Assembly: GCA_031271045.1 (NCBI GenBank)
Contig: JAISWO010000053.1
Span: 1 to 32,345 of the forward strand
DNA from: Tannerellaceae bacterium
GTDB lineage: Bacteria > Bacteroidota > Bacteroidia > Bacteroidales > Tannerellaceae
Length of the DNA stretch: 32,345 nucleotides
Reading direction: 5' to 3'
Below are positions 1-8,400 of the stretch, in pieces. Every line of letters begins with the position of its first letter. Position 1 is the stretch's first letter. The translations under genes and the position numbers were made by a program. Under the pieces are notes generated by a model, which worked only from the letters and a program-made list of their open reading frames with translations, was not told the DNA's origin and ran no database searches.

Positions 1-236
1 GGAACAGAAGCAGATTTCAATTAAATTGCGGTTGTCATCCGAATACAGAACTGCAAAAGGCGTGGAAAGAGTTTGGTGAAGAAAATTTTGTGTATGAAAT
101 ACTTAGTGAAATCAAACAGGATGACACAATGACAATAGACTGTCGCAAAGAACTGAAACAACTTGAAGAATTGTTGATTGAAGAATTACAGCCTTTTGAA
201 GACCGTGGTTATAACAGAGGTGCACAGGATAAATAA
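1..236 (+). CDS. C-terminal end of a GIY-YIG-like nuclease domain protein (partial)
   Basis: A reading frame enters from the left edge (codons in phase with position 3) and stops at TAA 234-236, giving about 77 residues. The visible part contains LNCGCHPN followed by LQKAWKEFGEENFVYEIL, which resembles the second half of GIY-YIG endonuclease domains, where an N-rich stretch precedes a 'LQ..W..yG..nF.fe.Le' helix. The catalytic GIY...YIG part would lie outside the window, so the assignment rests on the tail only. The last residues are charged (EELLIEELQPFEDRGYN). Such single-domain nucleases are common in mobile and accessory DNA, which fits the decayed sequence that follows. The function is inferred from motif resemblance and is not proven. 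Confidence 0.45.
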   Translation, partial: NRSRFQLNCGCHPNTELQKAWKEFGEENFVYEILSEIKQDDTMTIDCRKELKQLEELLIEELQPFEDRGYNRGAQDK

Positions 237-590
237 GCATGAATAGTAAAGAGTTGAAACAATATTTTCCGACATTGAAGTGCTGGAAACTTCGCATTGC
301 CACCAAAAGCATTTTGCAGCAAGGCAAAAAAGGGTCTCTCAGGCTCATAAGACGGTTCTTCATATTACTTTTGATGCTGGTGACAAGATGAATGCTATTA
401 TCCGGAAGCATCTCATAAGTTGACAAAAAACATCATGGGAACAAAAAATATTGTGTTCAATTTCCACAAAACGATTGTATGAGAGCTGTTGGGGAAATTC
501 TTTCTTCAGATGTTCCTTGATATAAAGGAGATAAAATGCTTGAAATTGTGGAAGACGCCGAAGTGAAAAAACAGCAAAATCGTGATAATT
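237..590 (+). other. Decayed or unassigned short-ORF region
   Basis: No convincing gene is seen here. Short open frames follow one another on the plus strand: ATG 239 (MNSKELKQYFPTLK..., about 40 codons), ATG 479 (MRAVGEILSSDVP) and ATG 536 (MLEIVEDAEVKKQQ...). The last is preceded by an AAGGAG-like ribosome site, unusual for this genome. Each frame stops quickly, so the stretch reads like the remains of one or more small accessory genes attached to the upstream GIY-YIG-like gene. I recognise no family. The minus-strand frame across 112-426 shows no domain. Confidence 0.3.
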
Positions 591-617
591 TCGCTCCCTG
601 GCATCCTCAGGGAGCGA
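591..617. terminator. Perfect 10-bp stem hairpin, probable terminator
   Basis: TCGCTCCCTG (591-600) and CAGGGAGCGA (608-617) are exact reverse complements around a 7-nt loop. On the plus strand the stem is followed by a T-containing run (TTCCTGTGCCTTTT). The hairpin lies 100 bp beyond the stop of the minus-strand metalloprotease, so it could end transcription from either side. No long U-tract is present in the minus direction. Confidence 0.5.
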
Positions 618-716
618 TTCCTGTGCCTTTTATCACCGTCTGAATGCGTTTTGTGGGATGATTTTGTGCAATTATGTCTGATGGGATATTCTATAAGGCG
701 TGGTGGGAATAGCAGC

Positions 717-1511
717 TCAGCGCTTGTAGTATTTCATGGCATCGGGCATATACTTCTGAAGTTCGGCTATCCGGTTGACGTCGCTGGGATGGGTGCTCAT
801 AAATTCGGGGACGGAGGAGGTTTTCCCTTGCGCCATCTTTGTCCAGAACGAAATGGCGGCTTGCGGGTTGTATCCTGCCATGGCCATGAAGATGAGTCCC
901 ATGTGGTCAGCCTCATATTCGTGCTTGCGGGAATAGGGAAGCATGATGCCAAACTCGGCCCCCAGGCCATAGACTGTGCCGGCAAGGGTTTGCACCGTCG
1001 ACGATGCTCCGCTGACGGCTTGCTCCAGGATAATGCCGCCGTATTGTGTGAGCATTTGCTGGCTCATGCGTTCGTTGGCGTGCTTGGCTACGGCATGGGC
1101 TACTTCGTGCCCAAGTACGGCCGCGAGTTCTTCGTCGGTAGAGGCAAAGGGCATGATGCCTTCGTAGACGACGATCTTTCCTCCCGGCATACAGAAAGCA
1201 TTGACTTCGGCGCTTTTTACGTAGTTAAATTCCCAGACGAAATTCTTTATATCCGTCTCCATCCCGTTTGCCTTCAGGTAGGCTTCGGTAGCGGCGGCGA
1301 TGTTTTTACCCACGCGGGTCACTTTGGCGGTTTGCGCCTTGTCGGCCGAGAGGGTCGCGTCTTTCAGGAAGTTGTTATACTGGGTCAGGCTGGAGGTTAG
1401 TACATCCTGGTCGGAAACCAGCATCATCTGTCGCCTGCCGGTCAAGGGGACGCTTCCGCAGGCAGATAACAATAAGAGGGTTGCAAGGAATAAACCGGTT
1501 TGCTTTTTCAT
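717..1511 (-). CDS. M48-family zinc metalloprotease, lipoprotein
   Basis: A 264-residue protein. The frame is open further upstream, but the start at 1511 is preferred because it places a classical lipoprotein signal at the N-terminus: MKKQTGLF, a hydrophobic core, then LLSAC with the lipidated Cys at residue 18. The zinc site HEVAH is at residues 135-139, followed by KHANERMS. The SRKHEYEAD motif at 194-202 carries the third zinc ligand and is typical of M48 (HtpX/BepA/Oma1-like) peptidases. A late STHPSD motif (239-243) is also typical of the family. The protein is probably anchored in the cell envelope, facing the periplasm, and acts in envelope protein quality control (family knowledge, not shown here). 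It is transcribed divergently from efp, with a TAATTTTG -7 box at 1549-1542. Confidence 0.9.
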   Translation of the reverse strand: MKKQTGLFLATLLLLSACGSVPLTGRRQMMLVSDQDVLTSSLTQYNNFLKDATLSADKAQTAKVTRVGKNIAAATEAYLKANGMETDIKNFVWEFNYVKSAEVNAFCMPGGKIVVYEGIMPFASTDEELAAVLGHEVAHAVAKHANERMSQQMLTQYGGIILEQAVSGASSTVQTLAGTVYGLGAEFGIMLPYSRKHEYEADHMGLIFMAMAGYNPQAAISFWTKMAQGKTSSVPEFMSTHPSDVNRIAELQKYMPDAMKYYKR

Positions 1512-1541
1512 GGCTATATCGTTTATGAATTGATTACCGGA

Positions 1542-1549
1542 CAAAATTA
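1542..1549 (-). promoter_or_regulatory. -7 box of the M48 protease gene
   Basis: Read on the minus strand this is TAATTTTG, matching the Bacteroidetes TAnnTTTG -7 consensus, about 30 nt upstream of the chosen start at 1511. No clear -33 TTG is seen at the usual spacing. Confidence 0.45.
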
Positions 1550-1612
1550 TACATTCTTTTCCTGAGTTCATATCCTCCAAGGCAGGAAGCTTCGCCCCGG
1601 AGGTCTCCGCGA

Positions 1613-1644
1613 TTTGCATCTTTAAGGAAGATGTCTTATTTTTG
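1613..1644 (+). promoter_or_regulatory. efp-radC promoter
   Basis: TTTG at 1613-1616, a 20-nt spacer and TATTTTTG at 1637-1644 fit the Bacteroidetes primary-sigma consensus (TTTG, about 19 nt, TAnnTTTG). Transcription would start near 1651, giving a leader of roughly 47 nt before the efp ATG. Confidence 0.6.
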
Positions 1645-1697
1645 CAGTCTGTTTCAGGAAATTATTAATCATATTATATAGACATACATTAAATATT

Positions 1698-2264
1698 ATG
1701 GCAACAACGGCTGATTTTAGAAATGGAATGTGCCTCGATATAGACGGCACGTATTATTTTATTATTGAATTTCTGCATGTGAAACCCGGCAAAGGGCCGG
1801 CTTTTGTACGCACCAAACTGAAGAATGTAACGACCGGGCGCGTGATAGACAAAACCTGGAACTCGGGCGTAAAAGTAGACGAAGTACGCATCGAACGACG
1901 CCCCTACCAGTTTCTTTACAAAGATGATATGGGATATAACTTCATGCACTCCGAGACCTACGAGCAAATCAGCATTCCCGGCGAAGGCATCAGCGGCGTG
2001 CAATTCCTCAAGGAAGGTGATACCGTAGAAGCCATGGTGCATGCCGCCACCGAAACGATCCTGACCTGCGAGCTGCCCACCCACGTCACTCTGGAAATAA
2101 CCTACACCGAACCCGGCATCAAGGGGGATACAGCCACCAATACCTTGAAACCGGCCACGCTTGAAACCGGAGCCGAAGTGCGCGTACCCCTCTTCATCAA
2201 CGTAGGCGAAAAGATCGAAGTTGACACACGCGACGGCTCATACGTCGGGCGCGTGAGAGAATAA
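1698..2264 (+). CDS. efp: Elongation factor P
   Basis: A 188-residue protein of normal family length. EF-P binds the ribosome between the P and E sites and relieves stalling at polyproline stretches. The N-terminal KOW-like domain begins [11 protein letters not shown] and carries the PGKG loop at residues 30-33, with Lys32 at the tip that occupies the modified or contact position in EF-P. The central and C-terminal OB domains follow, with [11 protein letters not shown] near residue 130 and the conserved tail [14 protein letters not shown]. The gene has its own promoter (1613-1644) and is followed after 17 nt by radC in the same direction, so the two are probably cotranscribed. No enzyme that modifies Lys32 is visible in this window. 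Confidence 0.96.
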   Translation: MATTADFRNGMCLDIDGTYYFIIEFLHVKPGKGPAFVRTKLKNVTTGRVIDKTWNSGVKVDEVRIERRPYQFLYKDDMGYNFMHSETYEQISIPGEGISGVQFLKEGDTVEAMVHAATETILTCELPTHVTLEITYTEPGIKGDTATNTLKPATLETGAEVRVPLFINVGEKIEVDTRDGSYVGRVRE

Positions 2265-2281
2265 CGGCCACGGCCTTAACT

Positions 2282-2971
2282 ATGGAAAGACTCCCTATCA
2301 AAGCATGGGCGGAAGCAGACCGCCCGCGCGAGAAAATGCTTCAGAAAGGCGTTGCAACGCTCAGCGACGCCGAACTCCTGGCCATCCTCATCGGCTCAGG
2401 CAACCGCAACGAATCGGCTGTACAACTCGCGCAACGCATCCTCCATTCCGTAAAAAACAACCTCAACGCCTTGGGAAAGCTATCCATCAAAGACCTGACC
2501 GCCGGATTCAACGGCATAGGAGAAGCCAAAGCAATCACCATCACCGCAGCGCTCGAACTCGGACGCCGGCGCAACAGCAGCGAGCAGATCCGGCTCGAAA
2601 CCATCATCACCTCAAAAGATGCCCATACCCTCTTTTACTCCCTGCTCTGCGACCTTCGACACGAAGAACTATGGATCGCCCTGACCAACCAGGCTTCCGG
2701 AGTGATCGGAAAAGTAAAAATCAGCCAGGGAGGCGTCGGCGAAACAACCGCCGACATCCGCCTGATACTAAACGCCGCCATACAATCGCTGGCAGCCGGC
2801 ATCATCCTTTGTCACAATCACCCTTCGGGTAATTTCCTTCCCAGTGCACAGGACGACGCCCTGACCCGGCGCGTACAAACCGCCGCGCAACTGGTTGGGA
2901 TCAAACTCTTAGACCACCTGATTCTCTCCGACCGATCTTATTACAGCTATGCCGACGAAGGGAAGTTGTGA
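2282..2971 (+). CDS. radC: RadC family (JAB/MPN domain) protein
   Basis: A 229-residue protein. The N-terminal part contains a helix-hairpin-helix-like segment (FNGIGEAKAITITAALELG, about 76-94). The C-terminal JAB/MPN domain shows an intact JAMM metal site: H178-x-H180-x7-S188-x2-D191 within CHNHPSGNFLPSAQDD. Families with this motif include metalloproteases, but the biochemical role of RadC is unsettled; the old name refers to a DNA-repair phenotype later questioned. It starts 17 nt after efp and probably shares its transcript. No hairpin terminator is evident after the stop, only T-rich sequence. Confidence 0.93.
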   Translation: MERLPIKAWAEADRPREKMLQKGVATLSDAELLAILIGSGNRNESAVQLAQRILHSVKNNLNALGKLSIKDLTAGFNGIGEAKAITITAALELGRRRNSSEQIRLETIITSKDAHTLFYSLLCDLRHEELWIALTNQASGVIGKVKISQGGVGETTADIRLILNAAIQSLAAGIILCHNHPSGNFLPSAQDDALTRRVQTAAQLVGIKLLDHLILSDRSYYSYADEGKL

Positions 2972-3020
2972 GAGTTGATGTGTTTTCTTTTGCTTTTCAG
3001 TTGTTTTTTCCCCTTTTCTT

Positions 3021-3050
3021 TTTGGCTTTATGATTATTTGTTTATATTTG
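3021..3050 (+). promoter_or_regulatory. Strong Bacteroidetes-type promoter for the secreted-protein gene
   Basis: TTTG at 3021-3024, exactly 18 nt, then TATATTTG at 3043-3050: one of the best consensus matches in the window. The predicted start site near 3057 leaves a leader of about 130-170 nt before the gene, which is long for this genome. Confidence 0.6.
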
Positions 3051-3229
3051 CGCCATTATTGTGCCGAAATGGAGTGTCTGATGCGGCTCCCGCTACGTAA
3101 AGTTCTACACCAACCCATGCAGCGGAGGCTTTTCCGGAACGAAGTCATTGACAGGCGTCGGCAGAAGACACTTTTAAGAAGAGGAGAATGAGAGTATTAA
3201 TTAAATCAAATAAAAGGACATACAACTTT

Positions 3230-3928
3230 ATGGAAACATTGAAACAATCTATTTTAATCATAGCATTTCTTGCAGGAATTTCCTGTTTTAATGCTAACGG
3301 ACAGGTCACCATCGGTTCGGATATTGCCCCGCTGTCGGGTGTCCTGTTGGATATCAAATCGAAAGCCGGCACAGCCGGTACGGGCGACGCAACGACCGAC
3401 GCAGCCGGCGGAGGAGTAGCGCTTCCCCGCGTGACACTGACCAGCCTGACCAGCCTGGCTCCCTTCCTGGCCTCCGCCTCGCCGGCCGAGATGAAGGATC
3501 GCACCGGGCTGACGGTGTACAACATATCCACTACGTCGCCCTTCAAGCCGGGCCTTTACATCTGGGATGGCGCGAAATGGAACGTGGCCGGAGGAGGCGT
3601 CAAGTACTTCTACATGCCGTCGGTCAATATACCTGTCACCAGTACCGGAACGGGAAAGACATTCAACCTGTACGAAGCGTACAAGAACCAATTCACCAAA
3701 TCGACGAACACCTTATGGAAAAGCAGCAATTCGGCGCTCAACTATATCCCTTCGCCGGAAAGCGACAGGCTGTATACAGCGGCTGAGTTGGACTACGTCG
3801 TTACCTATTACGATAGCAGCATTATCAGCTCTCTTACCATCAGCGCCGCCGGAGTGATGACGTACGCGGTGAGTTCTATCAATACCACTGCGGCAAGTTA
3901 TTTCAATATCATTTTTGTAGTAAAATAA
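3230..3928 (+). CDS. Secreted or surface protein of unknown function
   Basis: A 232-residue protein from ATG 3230. An in-frame ATG at 3188, preceded by GAGGAG, would add 14 residues. I prefer 3230 because it begins with a clean signal peptide: METLKQS, a hydrophobic stretch, then a likely cleavage near NANG|QVT (residue 24). The mature part starts QVTIGSDIAPLSGVLLDIK, a pattern common at the N-terminus of exported Bacteroidetes proteins of unknown function. It is rich in Ala, Gly, Ser and Thr, including a low-complexity patch (GTAGTGDATTDAAGGG). A later segment (VYNISTTSPFKPGLYIWDGAKW) resembles a conserved stretch seen in such surface proteins. No enzymatic motif is visible. It stands alone, with its own promoter and a strong hairpin after the stop. 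Confidence 0.65.
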   Translation: METLKQSILIIAFLAGISCFNANGQVTIGSDIAPLSGVLLDIKSKAGTAGTGDATTDAAGGGVALPRVTLTSLTSLAPFLASASPAEMKDRTGLTVYNISTTSPFKPGLYIWDGAKWNVAGGGVKYFYMPSVNIPVTSTGTGKTFNLYEAYKNQFTKSTNTLWKSSNSALNYIPSPESDRLYTAAELDYVVTYYDSSIISSLTISAAGVMTYAVSSINTTAASYFNIIFVVK

Positions 3929-3950
3929 AGTAAGTCTTGTTTATACCATG

Positions 3951-3989
3951 ATACGCGGGAATCAGCCTATTGGCTGCATTTCCGCGTAT
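3951..3989 (+). terminator. Hairpin terminator after the secreted-protein gene
   Basis: ATACGCGG (3951-3958) pairs with CCGCGTAT (3982-3989), and CAGCC (3963-3967) with GGCTG (3972-3976), around a TATT loop with a small internal loop. TTGTTTTTA follows directly. It lies 22 nt after the upstream stop, the expected position for an intrinsic terminator. Confidence 0.75.
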
Positions 3990-4063
3990 TTGTTTTTATA
4001 CGTTACGAGTTACGGGTTCACATACTTTTTTTCCCTGCTTTATAGAAAATGGGAAGTCCGATG

Positions 4064-4470
4064 TCGAGAAAAAATTCAGAGTATTTGCGTTGGTTGGTTT
4101 TATATCGAGAAAAAATTCAAAGCATTTATCTTAATAGCATTAGTATCGCGAAAAGATTCCGGATACTAATGTTAGCAGATTTAGTATCGAGAAAGAAATC
4201 TGTAGATTAATGTTAGCAGATTTAATATCAAGAAAAAAATCAGGGCATTAATGTCAGCAGATTTAATATCGAGAAAAAAATCTGTATGTTGATGTTAGCA
4301 ACTTTAGTATCGAGGAAAGATTCAGAGTATTAATGTCAACAAATTTAATATCGAGAAAGAAATCTGTAGATTAATGTCAACAGATTTGATATCGGGAAAA
4401 GATTCAGAGTATTAATGTTAATAGATTTAGTGACGAGAAAAAAATCTGGACATTGAATCATTTTTTTCAA
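4064..4470 (+). repeat. 41-bp tandem repeat array, 10 copies, upstream of a DUF6261 gene
   Basis: The TCGAGAAA-like start of each unit occurs at 4064, 4105, 4146, 4187, 4228, 4269, 4310, 4351, 4392 and 4433: every interval is exactly 41 bp. Units share an A-rich tract (GAGAAAAAAATC), a centre such as TCTGTAGATT or TTCAGAGTATT, and an end like AATGTTAGCAGATTTA. Copies differ by base changes only, with no length change. The two centre variants partly alternate (copies 7 and 9 against 4 and 8), which suggests an 82-bp higher-order unit. There are no unique spacers, so this is not CRISPR. It sits between the upstream terminator and the promoter-like box of the DUF6261 gene. No protein is encoded here that I can recognise. 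Confidence 0.9.
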
Positions 4471-4499
4471 GATAAAGATTAAATAAAATAGTTTCTATG

Positions 4500-4507
4500 T
4501 ATATTTG
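4500..4507 (+). promoter_or_regulatory. Possible -7 box of the first DUF6261 gene
   Basis: TATATTTG fits TAnnTTTG and lies about 60 nt upstream of ATG 4566, downstream of the 41-bp array. No TTG is found at the -33 position, so the assignment is tentative. Confidence 0.4.
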
Positions 4508-4565
4508 TGGCATGATAGATTTGAAAAGGTATGACGATGTACAGTAACTTTAAAGGATCATTCGT

Positions 4566-5363
4566 ATGAAATCAATTACATTTCTTATGTCTTTCCTCCT
4601 GAGATTGAGGAATGCAGAGCACTCCGATCTGCATAATAACATAATCAGCCAGATCGGATTGCTGAATCTTAATCCGGTGAATATTATCGCAGCGTGGAAT
4701 GCCTACCGGCAGGCGTTCAGGAAAGAAAACGCAATCTACATGCGGTATACGAATAAATTCAATACTCGGCGGATAAAAGAGACGCACAAGCAGCGCCGGA
4801 TGGCCTATATGGCGCTCAAGCGGACCATCGAAGCAGGCGCTTACAGCATCCTTCCTCCGGTGAAAGAAGCCGCCGAGACGCTGATGCTGATCTTAGACAA
4901 TTATTCCGGCATTTACCGCGCGCCGATGACAGAAGCCTCGGCCTTGATCACCAATATGATCAAAGACATGAAAAGCCCTCAATACGCCGCCGCCATCGCC
5001 CTGGTAGCAGGAACAGAAAACACGATTGGATTGCTCGAACAGCAGAACCAAATCTTCATCGAACTCTATGCCGAACGCAGCAGCAATGAGGAAGACATGC
5101 GAAACGAAGGCAGACTCTTCGACGCTCGCCTGCAGACGGACCGCGCCTTTGCCCTGTTTGTCGAATTAGTCAACGCCTTCTACCGCGCCAACGAAATGAT
5201 GCACCCCAAAAAACCCGAAGTAAGCGCCGTGCTTGGCGATGTGATCCATCATGTCAACGCCCTGATCCACCGGTACGAGGCGATTTACTCGCGCCGCAGC
5301 CCCAAATACCGCCCCGCAGACGACGAAGACCCCGTGGCAGCAGACGACGAACGTCCGGCATAA
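4566..5363 (+). CDS. Divergent DUF6261 family protein, function unknown
   Basis: A 265-residue, mostly helical, soluble-looking protein. It is recognisably a paralogue of the protein encoded at 25253-26011. Here LRNAEH is at residues 14-19 (there MRNEAH at 11-16). Both have an RR pair near residue 75, an AAE motif near 100, and a D/QxYxxI segment followed by an acidic helix near 110-130. Both have an N(Q)xF...L...R helix in the C-terminal half. That second protein closely matches my memory of DUF6261, a Bacteroidales family without known function; this one is more divergent. The C-terminus is acidic and low-complexity (DDEDPVAADDE). No signal peptide or membrane segment is convincing. The start follows a possible -7 box at 4500-4507. 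The upstream 41-bp array is the striking feature of the locus. Confidence 0.6.
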   Translation: MKSITFLMSFLLRLRNAEHSDLHNNIISQIGLLNLNPVNIIAAWNAYRQAFRKENAIYMRYTNKFNTRRIKETHKQRRMAYMALKRTIEAGAYSILPPVKEAAETLMLILDNYSGIYRAPMTEASALITNMIKDMKSPQYAAAIALVAGTENTIGLLEQQNQIFIELYAERSSNEEDMRNEGRLFDARLQTDRAFALFVELVNAFYRANEMMHPKKPEVSAVLGDVIHHVNALIHRYEAIYSRRSPKYRPADDEDPVAADDERPA

Positions 5364-5401
5364 AATGAAATCGAAAAAGATAGCAAACTCGTTTTATTGC
5401 T

Positions 5402-5409
5402 TATCTTTG
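5402..5409 (+). promoter_or_regulatory. -7 box for the DUF2723 operon
   Basis: TATCTTTG matches TAnnTTTG 71 nt before ATG 5480. It also argues that an alternative in-frame start at 5429 is too close to the transcription start to be preferred. Confidence 0.5.
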
Positions 5410-5479
5410 CGGCCTGCGTCCCCGCTATTTGGGGCGTAAAAGAGCTCTTGACAGACAAAATAAATCTCATTATAAAGAT

Positions 5480-8400
5480 ATGCGAACATATAAAATTCTC
5501 AACAATGCCTTCGGATGGATTACATTCCTGGTAGCATCCGCAGTCTATCTACTGACAATAGAACCCTCCGCCAGTTTCTGGGACTGCGGCGAGTTTATCG
5601 TTTCGGCCTATAAACTGGAAGTAGGACATCCGCCCGGAGCGCCCTTCTTCATGCTTGTGGCCAATCTGTTTACCCAATTAGCCTCCGATCCCGGCGACGT
5701 ACCCCGGATGGTCAACTCCCTGTCGGCCCTCTCGAGCGGACTGACGATACTGTTCCTCTTCTGGACCATCACCCACCTGGCGCGCAAGATCATCGTACGG
5801 AACAACGACGAAATGACCCTTGCCCAGATCATCACCATCCTGGGCAGCGGACTGGTAGGCGCGCTGGCGTACACCTTCAGCGATACCTTCTGGTTCAGCG
5901 CCGTGGAAGGCGAAGTGTATGCCTTTTCATCCCTGTTCACCGCCGTCGTCTTCTGGCTGATCCTGAAATGGGAAGATGCCGCCGACCATCCCCATGCCGA
6001 CCGCTGGATCGTACTGATCGCCTACCTGATGGGGCTGAGCATAGGCGTCCACCTGCTGAACTTACTCTGTATTCCGGCCATTGTGCTGGTTTATTATTAT
6101 AAGAAATTCCCCAACCCGGACATGAAAGGAACGCTCGCCGCCCTGGGCGTCTCCTTCGCAATCGTTGCCCTGATGATGTTCGGCGTAGTGCAGGGACTGG
6201 TAGAAGTATGCGGACTGTTCGAACTCCTCTTCGTCAATACGCTGGGTATGCCATACAATTCGGGCGTCTTTGCCTATATCCTCATCATGGGCGGCATCCT
6301 GTCGTGGTCGATCTACGAAACAATGCGCGCCGAGATCCGCGAAAAACAAATGAAGATCACCTTCATCCTCTCCGTTGTCCTGCTGGGTATACCCTTCGTC
6401 GGCAGCGGCTACGGACTGGGCATCCTGCTGATCGCCGCCCTCGTCTTCTTCCTGTTCAAAAGCAAGAAGATCAATGTCAAGGCACTGAACACGATCCTGG
6501 TATCCCTGCTCGTGATCGTGGTAGGCTATTCATCCTATGCGCTGATCATGATACGCTCGTCGGCCGATACGCCCATGAACCAGAACGCCCCCAAAGACAT
6601 CTTCACCCTCCGCACCTACCTGGCGCGCGAACAGTACGGACAAACGCCGCTCATCTACGGACAAACCTACGTGTCCGAATATAAATACCAGCGCGAAGGA
6701 ACCTCCACCTGCGCCGTCGTTATGAAAGAAGGAAGCCCGACATGGAGCCGCATCATCAAAGAATCCGCCGGCGAAAAAGATCGCTACTACATCTCCGACA
6801 ACATCCAAAGACCCCAGATGGCAGACGAACTGAATATGCTCTTCCCCCGTATGCACAGTACGCAACCCAACCATGTGGCAGCCTATAAAAATTGGGCAAA
6901 CATCAAAGGAAAACCCGTCAAGTACGACCGCTGCGGAGAACTCACCACGGTGATGAAACCAACCTTCGCCGAAAACCTGCGCTTCTTCCTCCACTATCAG
7001 TTGAACTTCATGTACTGGCGCTATTTCATGTGGAACTTCTCCGGACGTCAGAACGACATACAGAGCCACGGCGAAGCTTTCAATGGCAACTGGATAAGCG
7101 GCATCTCCTTCATCGACGAACCCCGCGTAGGCCCCTTGGACGGACTGCCCTACGACATAGCGCACAACAAAGGACATAACATCTACTATATGCTCCCCCT
7201 GCTGCTGGGCATCATCGGACTGCTCTACCAGGCATACTCGGACAAAAAAGGCATCGAAGGATTCTGGATCACCTTCTTCCTCTTCTTCATGACGGGAATC
7301 GCCATCGTGCTTTACCTCAACCAGCCGCCCGAACAACCCCGCGAACGCGATTATGCCTATGCAGGCTCATTCTATGCCTTCTGTATCTGGATCGGATTCG
7401 GCGTCGCCGGCGTCGGCCGTGTGCTCGAACGATATATCAAAGCGCCATCCGTCGTCGCCGCCGCCATCGCATCGGTAGCCTGCCTGCTCGTCCCCCTGCA
7501 AATGGCCGGGCAAAACTGGGACGACCACGATCGCTCCAACCGCTACACCACGCGCGACTTCGGACAGAACTACCTCGAATCCTGCGAACCCAATGCCATC
7601 CTCTTTACCAACGGCGATAACGACACCTTCCCCCTCTGGTACGCACAAGAAGTAGAAGGCATCCGCACCGACGTCCGCGTATGCAATACGAGCTACCTGC
7701 AAACCGACTGGTACATCGACCAGATGAAAAAGCAAGCCTACGGCTCCGACCCCCTGCCCATATCGTGGAACCGCGAAGACTACATACAGGGCACGCGCGA
7801 CGCCGCTTACGTGATACCGGTGACCGAACAAGCCGTCGACCTGAAAACCGCCCTGGACTGGGTCCGCACCAACGATCCGAGATACAAGAAAGTCCCCGGT
7901 TACAGTCAGGACATCGACTACATACCCTCGCAAACACTTTCCTACAAAGTCGATTCGGCAGCCGTAATCCAAACCGGCACGCTCAGTCCCAAATATCAGC
8001 CCCACATGCTGAACGAAATGACCATCGACCTGAAGAACAAGAACCTCCTCGGCAAGCAGGAGCTGGCCATCCTCGATATGATCCAAACCAACAATTGGGA
8101 ACGCCCGATGTACTACGCCACCACCGTATCCGCCGACCAGCACGTACGCTTAGACGGTTACTTCCAGCAAACAGGAATGGCCTACCAGATCGTACCGATG
8201 AACACGAAGAGTTCCTCCCTTGCCATCCATACGGAAAAGATGTACGACAACGTGATGAACAAATTCAAATGGGGCAACGTCGATAAGCCCGGCATTTACC
8301 TGGACGAAACAATCATGCGCATGTGCAAAAGCCACCGCCTCTACCTGTTCACCCCGCTGGCAAGAGCCCTCATCAACGAAGGCGAAAACGAAAAAGCGCT

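Noticed and set aside
582..1400. 272-codon plus-strand frame
   Set aside because: Antisense of the M48 metalloprotease, whose HEVAH site and lipobox are clear.
3948..4169. 73-codon frame across the terminator and the start of the 41-bp array
   Set aside because: It begins inside the terminator hairpin region and continues into repeats; no coding signal.
4064..4470. The 41-bp array as a second CRISPR
   Set aside because: Units follow each other without unique spacers, and the variation is spread over the whole unit.
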